The position numbers and the translations under genes are program-made. The notes beneath the pieces are model-generated. The model worked only from the letters and a program-made list of their open reading frames with translations. It ran no database searches and was not told where the DNA came from. Shown in pieces: positions 44,718 through 54,085 of a DNA stretch of 64,000 nt (position 1 is the stretch's first letter; every line of letters begins with the position of its first letter). The DNA comes from Mycolicibacter algericus DSM 45454. Lineage in GTDB: Bacteria > Actinomycetota > Actinomycetes > Mycobacteriales > Mycobacteriaceae. The stretch lies in contig NZ_MVHC01000009.1 of NCBI RefSeq assembly GCF_002086455.1, forward strand, positions 62,001 to 126,000. The letters are read 5' to 3'.

Positions 44718-44734
44718 CGCGGTCGGTGACCGCG
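44718..44734 (+). terminator. Short hairpin between the PGRS and sppA genes
   Basis: CGCGGTC-ggt-GACCGCG is a perfect 7-bp stem with a 3-nt loop, 35 nt after the PGRS stop and 20 nt before the first sppA start. No T-run, so termination is only possible. Confidence 0.35.
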
Positions 44735-44740
44735 ACGCCG

Positions 44741-46862
44741 GTAGGCTCAAATCCATGTTCTCCCTGCTGCCCGGGGTACCCGGCCTGGACGACCTGCGCG
44801 GCGTAGCCCGTCGTATCGACACCGCTCGCCATCACGGCGTGCCCGACGGTGTGGTGCTCGAACTCGACCTGCAGTCGTTGCCACACGAAACCGGTGGGTT
44901 CGATCCGCTGGCGCTGATCCGTTCGGGGAGCCAGCCCCCGGTGCTGCGCGACGTGGTGGCTGCGATCCACCGCGCGGCCGAAGACCCCAGGGTCGCCGGA
45001 CTCATTGCGCGGGTGCAGCTTTCTTCGGCGGCTGCCGGCCCGGTCCAAGAGCTTCGCGCCGCCATCGCCGACTTCACCGCGGTCAAGCCGTCGCTTGCCT
45101 GGGCCGAGACCTACCCGGGCACGCTGTCCTACTACCTGGCGTCGGCGTTCGGCGAAATCTGGATGCAACCGTCCGGGACGGTGGGCCTCATCGGCTTCGC
45201 CACCAATGCGACGTTCTTACGCACCGCGCTGGACAAGGCCGGAATCGAAGCGCAATTCATTGCTCGCGGCGAATACAAGTCGGCGGCCAATCTGTTCACC
45301 CAGGATTCCTACACCGACGCACACCGGGAGGCCGACACCGCTCTGGTGGAGAGCCTGCACGCGCAGGTGCGCCAGGCCGTCGCCGAATCCCGGAATCTGA
45401 ACGCCGCCGTCGTCGACGAGCTGGCCGACCGGGCGCCGTTGCTGCGTGACGACGCCGTGCAGGCGGGCTTGGTCGACCGGATCGGCTTCCGCGACGAGGC
45501 CTACGGCCGGATCGCTGAACTCGCTGGCGGCCCAGGGGATTCGGCAGCTGATCCCGATGGCCCCGACGCCCCGCCGAGGCTGTACCTGACGCGGTACGCG
45601 CACGCGACCGCCGGGCGTCCGGTGTCGACTACGCCCCTGCCGTCCCTCCCGGGCCGCAAGAACAAACCGGCCGTCGCGGTGGTGACCGTGGCCGGGCCCA
45701 TCGTCAGCGGGTCCGGTGGCCCCCAGCTGTCACCGTTCGGCAACCGCAGTGTCGGCGGCGACACGATCGCCGCGGCCCTGCGCGAGGCCGCCTCCGACGA
45801 CGATGTCGCCGCCATCGTGCTGCGGGTGGACAGCCCGGGCGGGTCGGTCACCGGGTCGGAGACCATCTGGCGGGCGGTGCAGCAGGCCCGCGTGGCCGGC
45901 AAACCGGTGGTGGCGTCGATGGGCGCGGTCGCCGCCTCCGGCGGCTACTACATCTCCGCGGGCACCGACGCCATCGTCGCCAACCCCGGCACCATCACCG
46001 GATCCATCGGGGTGGTGACCGGCAAGCTGGTCGCCCGCGGGCTCAAGGACCGCCTCGGAGTCGGCACCGACACCGTGCGCACCGGCGCCAACGCCGACGC
46101 CTGGTCGATCAACGCCCCGTTCACCGCCGAACAGCAGGGGCAAGTCGAGACCGAAACCGACCTGTTCTACAACGACTTCGTGGTGCGGGTCGCTTAAGGC
46201 CGCAACCTGTCCACCGAGGCGGTCGACGCGGTGGCGCGCGGACGGGTCTGGACCGGCGCCGACGCCGCCGAACGCGGCCTGGTCGACGAGCTGGGCGGCC
46301 TGCGCACCGCAGTGCGGCGCGCCAAGGTACTGGCCGGGCTCGACCCCGACGCGCAGGTCCGCACCGTGTCCTATCCCGGCTCGTCGCTGTGGGAATTCAT
46401 CCGGCCCCGCCAGTCGTCGCAGCCGGCGGCGGCGTTCTCCGATGCGGTCGGGGCCCTGCTGGTCCGCTCGCTGACCGGGATCGCCGAACAGGCGGGGCGA
46501 TCGATCAGCGGGGCACGGGTGCTCTGGCTCGGGGAATCCCGCTGGATGTAAGACAGATTCAACAAACGCTTGCGCGACAGAAAAAGCTTAGTAACGCCCG
46601 CGTAACGCGTGCCGCCCATGCTGATGAGCATGAAACGGTTACTGCTGTTGGCGGGTCTGAGCGCGATGATCGGCCTCGCTGCCCCCGCCCTCGCCGCACC
46701 CACGGGCGTTGACGGGCAGTTCCTGGCCACCCTGACCGGCGCCGGGCTGAGCCACACCGGAAATGACCAGGCCGCCGTCTCCGCCGGCCGCGCCGTATGC
46801 CAACTGATGGACGCGGGACTGTCCCCGATGGACACCGTCGTCGCGGTGCAGGCCACCAACCC
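44741..46862 (+). repeat. Segmental duplication, copy 1 (sppA-DUF732 unit)
   Basis: The segment from GTAGGCTCA just before the first sppA to the break inside the first DUF732 gene is homologous along its whole length to 48707-50832, including the intergenic ACAGATTCAACAAA stretch. Divergence at many third positions shows it is not very recent. This copy carries both disabling changes. Confidence 0.9.
44755..46551 (+). pseudogene. sppA: SppA-like signal peptide peptidase interrupted by an in-frame stop
   Basis: Homologue of the intact gene at 48720, collinear to the end. The frame stops at TAA 46195-46197 (GTC GCT TAA GGC), where the other copy has GTC GCG CAA GGC, and then continues in the same frame to 46551. 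The ORF up to the stop (480 residues) keeps both predicted catalytic residues of the tandem-domain peptidase: Lys175 in ARGEYKSAAN and Ser395 in GAVAASGGYYIS. It loses 117 residues of the C-terminal domain that help build the ring-shaped oligomer. It is therefore either a pseudogene or a truncated protein; readthrough is possible but unsupported. The membrane anchor typical of E. coli SppA is not obvious. Confidence 0.85.
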
Positions 46863-46878
46863 GGCTCTTCCGAGTTAG
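46630..46878 (+). pseudogene. DUF732-type secreted protein, truncated by an insertion sequence end
   Basis: 82 residues: signal peptide (MKRLLLLAGLSAMIGLAAPALA), then the DUF732 core GVDGQFLATLTGAGLSHTGN and AVSAGRAVCQLMDAGLSPMD. The paralogue at 50600 continues FTIQTAGQFAAISTAHYCPEHM. Here the match ends at 46862, and the reading frame runs into GGCTCTTCCGAG, the end of an ISL3-type element, ending ALPS. The conserved C-terminal helix and the second cysteine are lost, so the protein is probably non-functional. Confidence 0.85.
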
Positions 46879-47179
46879 CAGGGGCGTAGCCGCCTGGCTC
46901 TGAGTGGCGCTCGCCGTGATTGGCGGGTGCAGGCCCACCGTACTCGGCGGCGTTGGTTGGTGGGGTTACGGAAGCCGAAGGCGGTCCGGCCGACGTGCTT
47001 GACGATCCGGTTGTAGCCTTCACTGCGGGCATTTGTCAGGCCTATCGTTGGACAAGGCTCGCGCCCTTCTTGTGTTGGATGCGTGAAGAACACCCAGTTC
47101 ACAAGGGCGCGAGCCCTCAATCAGTCACCGACACGATCCGAATCGGTCACCCCAGTACCCCCATCAAGTCGGAAGAGCT
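46863..47179. mobile_element. Internally deleted ISL3-family insertion sequence remnant
   Basis: The left end starts with GGCTCTTCCGAG (46863-46874), characteristic of ISL3-family terminal repeats. The right end has CGGAAGAGC (47170-47178), its inverted complement with 9 of 10 matches. The minus strand encodes only the C-terminal part of the transposase. The 317-bp element therefore lacks most of its coding region. Between 47053 and 47120 lies an internal inverted repeat (GGCTCGCGCCCTT and AAGGGCGCGAGCC). No target duplication is evident, so the flanks have also been rearranged. The rest of 46879-47269 holds no other gene. Confidence 0.75.
46875..47040 (-). pseudogene. Transposase fragment, ISL3 family (C-terminus)
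   Basis: About 52 codons ending at a TAA (46875-46877). The stretch TNARSEGYNRIVKHVGRTAF and GFRNPTNQRRRVRWACTRQS is the usual C-terminal end of ISL3-type transposases of actinobacteria, containing the last acidic catalytic residue region (SEG). Codons further upstream no longer resemble the family, which marks the internal deletion. Confidence 0.75.
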
Positions 47180-47269
47180 GAGCATTGGCTGTGTCTGCCG
47201 AACGCGTCTCTAGTACAGTCTTCCAAACGGGTGTACACGGAACTGGTGTGAGGGCGAGGCAGCGAGGGC

Positions 47270-48661
47270 ATGGATTTCGGGTTGGTTCCGCCGGAGATCC
47301 AATCCGCCCTGATGTACGCCGGACCGGGACCCGGGCCGATTTCGGCGACTGCCGCGGCATGGGATGGGCTGGCCGCCGAACTCGACGCCGCGTCGGCCTC
47401 CTACGCCTCGCTGGTCACCGATCTGACCAGCACCGGATGGCTGGGCTCCACAGCGGCGCTGATGGCCGCGGCGGTATCGCCATATCTGGCCTGGATGCAC
47501 ACCACCGCCGTGCAGTGCGCTGAGACCGCCGCCCAGGTCAGGGCGGGCGTGGCGGCTTATGAGGAGGCGTTCGCGGCCACCGTGCCGCCGCCGGTGATCG
47601 CGACGAACCGCGCCGAGCTGCTCACGTTGCTCGCCACCAACATCTTCGGCCAGAACACCGCGGCCATCGCGGCCAACCAGGCCGAATACGCCGAGATGTG
47701 GGCGCAGGACGCCGCGGCGATGTTCGGCTACGCGTCCGCGGCGTCGACGGCCACGCAACTGACGCCGTTCACCGCGCCGCCGAAGGCCGCCAACTCCGAC
47801 GGATCCGACAACACCACCGCGGCGGCGGCGCAGGCGGCCGGCAGTGCCACGGCGACCCAGACCCAAAACGCACTGGCGGGTGTGCCCCAGACGCTGCAAC
47901 AGCTGGCATTGCCGATGGCGGCGCCCGCGGCGGCCGACCCGGTCGTGGGACAGGCCACCGCGGCCGGTGTTTCGGGGATCAGCGCGAGTTCGGCGTACCA
48001 CACCATCATCGGGAGTGCCAATTTCTTCCAGCGCATCTACAGCCAGTTCCAAAGCTCGTTCGCGGCCAGCAACGAACCCTCAACCACGGACATCATGGAA
48101 CGGCTCAACCGGATCGGCCTGGTTACCGGCGCGGTCGACTCCGATGAGGTGGGGAGGGCCGCGGACGGCGGCCCACTGGGCACCCTCGGGCTCGGCGGGT
48201 TCGGGGATTGGCACAACTGGGCGCGTTTCTTCAAGGGGTTCCCCCTGCTGAAGCTCTCGGCGGCGGGGAGTATGGGCGAGTCGGGCCTGGTCGGCGGGTT
48301 GTCGGTGCCGCCGACGTGGGCCGAGGCGCTCCCGGACGTCCGGCTGGCCGCTGCGGAGACCACCGGCACCGGCGTCAATGCCGCCCCGAGCGCTGCGGGT
48401 GGCGGTTTCGGCATGCTGGGCGCGCAAGCGGCACTGACGGGGATGGCCGGGCGCGCCCTGGCCGGCGCTGTGCTCCCCGCCCGGGAGAACACCCGGTCGA
48501 CCGCCCCCGCCCAGGAGAGGCCGTCGAGTACCGCGGCCAAAGAGATCGCTGAAGCGTTACGCGAGTACGCCTCGCTGCGCGATTCCGGAATCATCACCGA
48601 AGTGGAGTTCAACAAACACAAAGAGCGCCTGATGAGCCTGGATCCGCTGTCCGGCCGGTGA
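47270..48661 (+). CDS. PPE protein, SVP subfamily, with SHOCT-like C-terminus
   Basis: 463 residues. PPE domain (about 1-175): it begins DFGLVPPEIQSALMYAGPGP, has WLGS (W-x-G) in the helical hairpin and AAYEEAFAATVPPPVIATNRAELLTLLATN before the NIFGQNTAAIAANQAEYAEMWAQDA helix. The SVP motif GGLSVPPTWAEA lies near residue 345. Unusually, the final 35 residues (AKEIAEALREYASLRDSGII, then TEVEFNKHKERLM) read like a SHOCT domain, a short oligomerisation helix pair. No PE partner precedes it. Export through an ESX-5-type system is expected from the family. It lies between the two sppA-DUF732 units, directly after the IS remnant. Confidence 0.9.
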   Translation: MDFGLVPPEIQSALMYAGPGPGPISATAAAWDGLAAELDAASASYASLVTDLTSTGWLGSTAALMAAAVSPYLAWMHTTAVQCAETAAQVRAGVAAYEEAFAATVPPPVIATNRAELLTLLATNIFGQNTAAIAANQAEYAEMWAQDAAAMFGYASAASTATQLTPFTAPPKAANSDGSDNTTAAAAQAAGSATATQTQNALAGVPQTLQQLALPMAAPAAADPVVGQATAAGVSGISASSAYHTIIGSANFFQRIYSQFQSSFAASNEPSTTDIMERLNRIGLVTGAVDSDEVGRAADGGPLGTLGLGGFGDWHNWARFFKGFPLLKLSAAGSMGESGLVGGLSVPPTWAEALPDVRLAAAETTGTGVNAAPSAAGGGFGMLGAQAALTGMAGRALAGAVLPARENTRSTAPAQERPSSTAAKEIAEALREYASLRDSGIITEVEFNKHKERLMSLDPLSGR

Positions 48662-48706
48662 GGCCGCGGCGCGGGCGATCACGCTCCCCGTCACCGTGTG
48701 ACGTCG

Positions 48707-50832
48707 GTAGGCTCAATCCATGTTCTCGTTGCTGCCCGGGGTCCCCGGCCTGGACGACCTGCGCGGCGTCGCCCGCCGTATCGACACCGCCCGGCACCGC
48801 GGTGTGCCCAACGGCGTCGTCCTCGAACTCGACCTGCAGACCATGCCGCACGAGACCGGCGGCTTCGACCCGCTGGCACTGATCCGTTTCGGTGCCCAAC
48901 CGCCGGTACTGCGCGACCTGGTGGACGCGATTCACCGGGCGGCCGACGACCCTAGAGTCGCCGGATTGATTGCGCGGGTGCAGCTTTCGGCGGCAGCGGC
49001 CGGCCCGGTCCAGGAGCTGCGGGCCGCGATCGCCGAGTTCACCGCCGTCAAACCGTCGCTGGCATGGGCCGAAACCTACCCGGGGACGCTGTCCTACTAT
49101 CTGGCATCGGCCTTCGGGGAGGTATGGCTGCAACCCTCGGGCATGGTCGGGCTGATCGGCTTCGCCACGAACGCGACGTTCCTGCGCACCGCGCTCGGCA
49201 AGGCCGGTATCGAGGCGCAGTTCGTCGCGCGCGGCGAATACAAATCGGCGGCCAACTTGTTCACCCAGGATTCCTACACCGATGCCCATCGAGAGGCCGA
49301 CACCGCGCTGGTGGAGAGCCTGCACACCCAGGTGCGCGCCGCCGTCGCCGAATCCCGGAACCTGGACGCCGGCGCAGTCGATGCCCTGGCCGACCGCGCG
49401 CCACTGCTGCGTGACGACGCGGTCGGGGGCGGCCTGATCGACCGGATCGGCTTCCGTGACGAGGCCTACGACAGGATCGCCGAGCTGGTCGCCGGCGGCG
49501 GATCGCCGGTCGACGCCGATGACCGTGAGGCGCCGCCCCGGCTGTACCTGACGCGTTACGTGAACGCGACCGCCGGGAATCCGCTGGTACCCGCACCGAG
49601 CCTGCCGGCCCTGCCAGGCCGCAAGAATAAGCCGGCGATCGCCGTGGTGACGGTGGCCGGCGCCATCGTCAGCGGCGCCGGCGGGCCGCAGCTGCCGCCG
49701 TTCGGCAACCGCAGCGTCGGCGGCGACACGATTTCGGCGGCGCTGCGTGAGGCGGCCGCCGACGACGACGTCGCCGCGATCGTGCTCCGGGTCGACAGTT
49801 CCGGCGGCTCGGTCACCGGGTCCGAAACCATCTGGCGGGCGGTGCAGCAGGCCCGGGAGGCCGGCAAGCCGGTGGTGGCGTCGATGGGCGCGGTCGCCGC
49901 GTCCGGCGGGTATTACATCGCGACGGGTGCGGACACCATCGTCGCCAACCCCGGCACCATCACCGGATCGATCGGGGTGGTGACCGGCAAGCTGGTCGCC
50001 CGCGAGCTCAAGGACCGCCTCGGGGTCGGCACCGACACGGTGCGCACCGGCGCCAACGCCGACGCCTGGTCGATCAACGCCCCGTTCACCGCCGAACAGC
50101 AGGGCCAGGTCGAGAACGTAGCCGACCTGTTCTACAACGATTTCGTGAGGCGGGTCGCGCAAGGCCGCAACCTGTCCACCGAGGCGGTCGACGCGGTCGC
50201 GCGCGGGCGGGTGTGGACCGGTGCCGACGCCGCCGAACGCGGCCTGGTCGACGAGCTTGGCGGACTGCGCGCCGCGGTGCGACGCGCCAAGGTGCTGGCC
50301 GGGCTGGACGAGGACGCGCAGGTCCGCACCGTGTCCTACCCGGGGTCGTCGCTGTGGGACTTCGTCCGGCCGCGGCAGTCCTCGCAGCCGGCGGCGTCGC
50401 TGCCCGACGCCGTCGGCGGCCTGCTGATGCGATCGCTGGCCGGGATCCTCGACCAGGCGGAACGGTCGGTCAAGGGCGCCCACGTGCTGTGGCTGGGGGA
50501 ATCGCGCTGGTGAGCGTGTAACACAGATTCAACAAAGCGCTTCGCCGCAGTAAAAGCTCGGTAACGCCTGCTTAACGAGCGCCGGCCACGCTTACGGGCA
50601 TGAAACGGTTACTGCTGTTGGCGGGTCTGAGCGCGATGGTCGGCTTGGCCGCTCCCGCCCACGCCGCGCCCTCCGGCGTCGACGGGCAGTTCCTGGCCAC
50701 CCTGTCGGGGGCGGGACTGAGCCACCGGGCCAGTGACCAGGCCACCGTCTCTGCCGGCCGCGCGGTGTGCCAGCTGATGGACGCGGGACTGTCCCCGATG
50801 GACACCGTCGTTGCGGTGCAGGCCACCAACCC
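48707..50832 (+). repeat. Segmental duplication, copy 2 (sppA-DUF732 unit)
   Basis: Homologous to 44741-46862 as described for copy 1. In this copy both genes are intact, so it is probably the functional locus and the counterpart of the single sppA found after rplO in M. tuberculosis. Confidence 0.9.
48720..50513 (+). CDS. sppA: Signal peptide peptidase SppA (protease IV)
   Basis: 597 residues, a tandem S49 peptidase. The N-terminal domain supplies the general base Lys175 (ARGEYKSAAN). The C-terminal domain supplies the nucleophile Ser395 (GAVAASGGYY), preceded by VLRVDSSGGSVTGSE and followed by GTITGSIGVVTGKL. The arrangement matches the E. coli Ser-Lys dyad, where one residue comes from each domain. 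It degrades cleaved signal peptides at the membrane. The end (QAERSVKGAHVLWLGESRW) is present, unlike in the first copy. The DUF732 gene follows after 86 nt. Confidence 0.93.
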   Translation: MFSLLPGVPGLDDLRGVARRIDTARHRGVPNGVVLELDLQTMPHETGGFDPLALIRFGAQPPVLRDLVDAIHRAADDPRVAGLIARVQLSAAAAGPVQELRAAIAEFTAVKPSLAWAETYPGTLSYYLASAFGEVWLQPSGMVGLIGFATNATFLRTALGKAGIEAQFVARGEYKSAANLFTQDSYTDAHREADTALVESLHTQVRAAVAESRNLDAGAVDALADRAPLLRDDAVGGGLIDRIGFRDEAYDRIAELVAGGGSPVDADDREAPPRLYLTRYVNATAGNPLVPAPSLPALPGRKNKPAIAVVTVAGAIVSGAGGPQLPPFGNRSVGGDTISAALREAAADDDVAAIVLRVDSSGGSVTGSETIWRAVQQAREAGKPVVASMGAVAASGGYYIATGADTIVANPGTITGSIGVVTGKLVARELKDRLGVGTDTVRTGANADAWSINAPFTAEQQGQVENVADLFYNDFVRRVAQGRNLSTEAVDAVARGRVWTGADAAERGLVDELGGLRAAVRRAKVLAGLDEDAQVRTVSYPGSSLWDFVRPRQSSQPAASLPDAVGGLLMRSLAGILDQAERSVKGAHVLWLGESRW

Positions 50833-50905
50833 CGGTTTCACCATTCAGACGGCCGGCCAGTTCGCCGCCATCTCCACCGCGCACTACTGCCCGGAGCACA
50901 TGTAG
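50600..50905 (+). CDS. DUF732 secreted protein
   Basis: 101 residues: an N-terminal signal peptide cleaved near AHAAP, then a small helical domain with two cysteines (AVCQLMD and HYCPEH) probably joined by a disulfide. DUF732 proteins are common exported mycobacterial proteins of unknown function. Intact paralogue of the truncated gene at 46630. It is followed by a small GGCAC/GTGCC stem and the convergent serine hydrolase gene. Confidence 0.88.
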   Translation: MKRLLLLAGLSAMVGLAAPAHAAPSGVDGQFLATLSGAGLSHRASDQATVSAGRAVCQLMDAGLSPMDTVVAVQATNPGFTIQTAGQFAAISTAHYCPEHM

Positions 50906-50955
50906 CCGTCGCGGCACGAGCTGGGTTGTGCCGGGGCGCCGCGGGCGGCGGCCGC

Positions 50956-52188
50956 CTAGGTCTGCGGCCGGGCGCCCAGCACGTCGCCGAACAACGCCTG
51001 GCGCAGCGCGAGCTCCCGAGGATCGCTGTAGAGGTGAAAACCCAGACGGTTCATCACGTACGAATAGCCGACACCGGTGTCGGGGTCGGCGAATCCAAAC
51101 GAGCCGCCGAAACCTGGTGTGCCGTAAGCCTTGTCGGTGGAGCCGAACACCGCGCCGAACGCCGGTTTGGACAGCCCCAACGAGAACACCACCTCGACGC
51201 CCAGCACCTTGTCACGCTCGCCGCGGGATGGCGGCGCCGGCAGCGCGGTGAGCGCATCACGCACCCCGGCGCCCAGGGCCAGTAACGGATCTGCGGTTGC
51301 CGCGGCACCGTAGAGTCGCGCGATCGCCGACGCGGCGCCGATCCCGTTGGCCGACGGGATCTCGACGGCGCGCACGTCGTCGCGGTTGTAGTCGCCGTCC
51401 CAGGGTTTGATGTCGCGCGGCAAGGAACTCGCCCGCGCCAGCAGACCGAACGGGTTGAACGACGCGGCCACCAGTGCCGCGGGCATCACGCCCAGATGCC
51501 GCAGCGACTCGGCCCGTTTCCACTGGTGCAGCAGCGCCACCCGGTCGCGTGGCACCGAAGCCGGTAGACCGATGTGCAGGTCGAGTCCCAGGGGGTTGGC
51601 GATCTCGTCGGCGAAGAAGCGGCCGAGGGTGCGCCCGGCGGGGTCGGTGCGGCGGATCAGCTCGGACTCGTACCAGCCCAGTGTGATCGCGTGATACCCG
51701 TGCCGGGTGCCCGGAGCCCAGAGCGGTTTCTGGGCGGCGAGTATCGGCGCCAGCCGATCCGGGTCGGCGATGTCGGCCAGGGTGGGCGCGGGTTTCAGCG
51801 CGCAGAGCCCGGCCCGATGGCCGAGCAGGTCGCGAATCGTGACGGCGCCCTTGCCGGCCTGGGCGAACTCGGCCCAGTGGTCGGCGACCTTGTCGTCGTA
51901 GCCGAACATGCCCCGTGACACCGCCAGCGCCACGGCAAGGGCCGCCACCCCCTTGGTGGACGAGAAGACGTTGACCATGGTGTCCCGGTGCCACGGTTGC
52001 CGGGTGAAGCCGTCGCGGTAGCCGCCCCACAGGTCCACGACCTTGACGCCGTCGCGGTACACCGTCACGGCGGCACCCACCTCGTGGCCGCCGGCGAAAT
52101 TCGCGCGAAACGCGTCCGCTACCTTGCCGTAGCCCTCGTCGACGTCGCCGCCGATCAGGTGCTGCGGAACATCGACCTTGAGCACCAT
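50956..52188 (-). CDS. Beta-lactamase-fold serine hydrolase (esterase/LipE-type)
   Basis: 410 residues. Class C beta-lactamase / EstB fold with the nucleophile motif S-x-x-K in VFSSTKGVAALA. Other matching segments are LLGHRAGL, GYHAITLGWYESELIRRTDPAGRTLG with the Tyr motif region, and GTPGFGGSFGFADPDTGVGYSYVMN for the third motif. No signal peptide, so it is cytoplasmic. Such mycobacterial proteins hydrolyse short-chain esters rather than beta-lactams. The gene stands alone, convergent with the DUF732 gene and 50 nt from the first methyltransferase gene. Confidence 0.85.
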   Translation of the reverse strand: MVLKVDVPQHLIGGDVDEGYGKVADAFRANFAGGHEVGAAVTVYRDGVKVVDLWGGYRDGFTRQPWHRDTMVNVFSSTKGVAALAVALAVSRGMFGYDDKVADHWAEFAQAGKGAVTIRDLLGHRAGLCALKPAPTLADIADPDRLAPILAAQKPLWAPGTRHGYHAITLGWYESELIRRTDPAGRTLGRFFADEIANPLGLDLHIGLPASVPRDRVALLHQWKRAESLRHLGVMPAALVAASFNPFGLLARASSLPRDIKPWDGDYNRDDVRAVEIPSANGIGAASAIARLYGAAATADPLLALGAGVRDALTALPAPPSRGERDKVLGVEVVFSLGLSKPAFGAVFGSTDKAYGTPGFGGSFGFADPDTGVGYSYVMNRLGFHLYSDPRELALRQALFGDVLGARPQT

Positions 52189-52238
52189 TGGTGTGGTTAT
52201 ACCGTGGCCGGCGGTCAGGGATGGGCCGAATGGGGCAG

Positions 52239-53147
52239 CTAGCTGCGAAGCGCTTCGATCGCCACCGAACTGCGCAGCCGGGCCACGATGTCGCCGTCGG
52301 GGAAGCTGCGGCCGTAGCAGCCGAAGACCTCATCTCGGGTGCGTTCGTTCACCTGCCACCCCCGCTCGTTCAGATAGGGCCCGACCGGGTGTCGCTCGCC
52401 GGCGTAGACCAGGTTGGCCATGTCGAGATCCAGGCCCTGATCGGCGAACCGCTGACCCAGCGACTGGTTCGAGTCGCCGAGCGCGGCGGCGCCGTCAGGG
52501 TGATACTCGGTGGCCAGCCGGCTGCCCGGCGCGCTGAGCGCGGTGATGTTGTCGAACAGCCGGTCCTGCGCCTGCGGGGGCAGATAGATGAGCAGGCCCT
52601 CCGCGCTCCACGCGGTCGGTTTGGTCTCGTCGAACCCGTTGCGGCGCAAGGCGGCCGGCCAATCGTCGCGCAGATCGACGGCAACCGTCCGGCGGTCGGC
52701 GGTGGGTTGGGCGCCCAGTTCGGCCAGGGTGCTGGTCTTGAACTCGATCACATCGGGCTGGTCGATCTCGTAGACCGCGCTACCCGGCGGCCACGCCAGG
52801 CGGTAGGCCCGCGAATCCAATCCGGCGGCCAGGATGACGGCCTGCCGGGTCCCGGCCTCGGTCGCCTGCAGAAAGAAGTCGTCGAAGAACCGGGTGCGGA
52901 CCGCCATCACGGCGGTCATGGGTTCGGCAGCGGCGCGGGCCTCGGCGGCCACCGCCGGTTCCAGCGTCCCGTCGAGCATCCCGGTGAAGAAATCGATGCC
53001 CACGGCGCGCACCAGCGGTGCGGCGAACGGGTCGGAAATGAGCGGGTCGGCTTCGGCGGTGGCCAGGGCGCGGGCGACGGCGACCATGGTGGCGGTGGTA
53101 CCCACGCTGGACGTCAGATCCCAGCTGTCGTTCTCGGTGCGCGCCAT
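52239..53147 (-). CDS. SAM-dependent methyltransferase, TIGR00027 family
   Basis: 302 residues with the family pattern [29 protein letters not shown], only partly quoted ([18 protein letters not shown]), plus RTRFFDDFF, the SAM-binding [28 protein letters not shown] and [18 protein letters not shown]. These are leucine-carboxyl-methyltransferase-like enzymes greatly expanded in mycobacteria, with substrates unknown. A close paralogue lies 5 nt upstream and is co-transcribed. Confidence 0.9.
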   Translation of the reverse strand: MARTENDSWDLTSSVGTTATMVAVARALATAEADPLISDPFAAPLVRAVGIDFFTGMLDGTLEPAVAAEARAAAEPMTAVMAVRTRFFDDFFLQATEAGTRQAVILAAGLDSRAYRLAWPPGSAVYEIDQPDVIEFKTSTLAELGAQPTADRRTVAVDLRDDWPAALRRNGFDETKPTAWSAEGLLIYLPPQAQDRLFDNITALSAPGSRLATEYHPDGAAALGDSNQSLGQRFADQGLDLDMANLVYAGERHPVGPYLNERGWQVNERTRDEVFGCYGRSFPDGDIVARLRSSVAIEALRS

Positions 53148-53152
53148 GCCGG

Positions 53153-54085
53153 TCAGCCCCGGATCGCGCTGATGTAGGACAGCCCGCCGAACCCGGGACC
53201 GTCACCCTCCTGCAGCGGCGGCAGTCCGTGCGCGGCGAACAACTCGCCGACGCCGCGACTGCTGACCTGCCAGCGGTGGTCGGCGAGATAGGAACCGGCC
53301 TCGTTGCGGTCGCCGAAGTAGAGCAGTTCGGTCATGTCGAGGTTGAGGCCGTGGCTGCGCATCCGGTCAGCGGCCTCGCGCATCTGCCGCCGAGCCTGCT
53401 CCTCGGTGTCGCCGTCCAGGCCCGGCATGCTCTCGGTGGCCACCCGACTGCCCGGCGCGCTCAGTGCGGTGATGGTGTCCAACAGTCGGTCCTGCGCTTC
53501 CGGCGGCAGGTAACCCAGCAATCCCTCGGCGCTCCAGGCGGTCGGCCGACCCGGCTCGAAGCCCGCCGCTCGCAGCGCCGCCGGCCAGTTCTCGCGCAGG
53601 TCGATCGAGACCGTGCGGCGCTGAGCGGTCGGCGCCGCGCCGTGCTCGGACAGCACTCGGGTCTTGAACTCGATCACCTCGGGCTGGTCGACCTCGTAGA
53701 CGACGGTGCCGGCGGGCCAGGGGAGTCGGTAGGCGCGGGAGTCCAGACCCGAGGCCAGGATGACCGCCTGCCGGATCCCGGCCTCGGTCGCCTGCAGAAA
53801 GAAGTCGTCGAAGAACCGGGTGCGCACCGCCATGTTGTCGGCCATCCGCATCATGCCCATCGGGCTGTCGTCGCCCAGGTCGGCGGGGTCGATCTCGCCG
53901 CTGGCCAGTCCGGTGAACAGGTCCAGCCCGACGGCGCGCACCAAGGGCTCGGCGAACGGGTCGTCGATCAGGGGGTGTTCGGCCCGGCCGGCCATCGCGC
54001 GGGCCGCGGCCACGCCGGTTGCGGTGACGCCCACGCTGGAGGCCAGGTCCCAGGTGTCGCCAGGAAATCGGCCGGTTTGTGCCAT
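53153..54085 (-). CDS. SAM-dependent methyltransferase, TIGR00027 family
   Basis: 310 residues, a tandem paralogue of the next gene in the operon: [26 protein letters not shown] start, [69 protein letters not shown]. First gene of a two-gene leftward operon that diverges from secY. M. tuberculosis also has such a pair between sppA and secY (Rv0725c, Rv0726c), so synteny is kept. Confidence 0.9.
   Translation of the reverse strand: MAQTGRFPGDTWDLASSVGVTATGVAAARAMAGRAEHPLIDDPFAEPLVRAVGLDLFTGLASGEIDPADLGDDSPMGMMRMADNMAVRTRFFDDFFLQATEAGIRQAVILASGLDSRAYRLPWPAGTVVYEVDQPEVIEFKTRVLSEHGAAPTAQRRTVSIDLRENWPAALRAAGFEPGRPTAWSAEGLLGYLPPEAQDRLLDTITALSAPGSRVATESMPGLDGDTEEQARRQMREAADRMRSHGLNLDMTELLYFGDRNEAGSYLADHRWQVSSRGVGELFAAHGLPPLQEGDGPGFGGLSYISAIRG

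Noticed and set aside
42604-45168. Long minus-strand frame across the PGRS 3' end and sppA
   Set aside because: Shadow of two recognisable plus-strand genes and crosses their boundary.
46920-47213. 97-codon plus-strand frame over the IS remnant
   Set aside because: It is antisense to the transposase tail and crosses the IS end.
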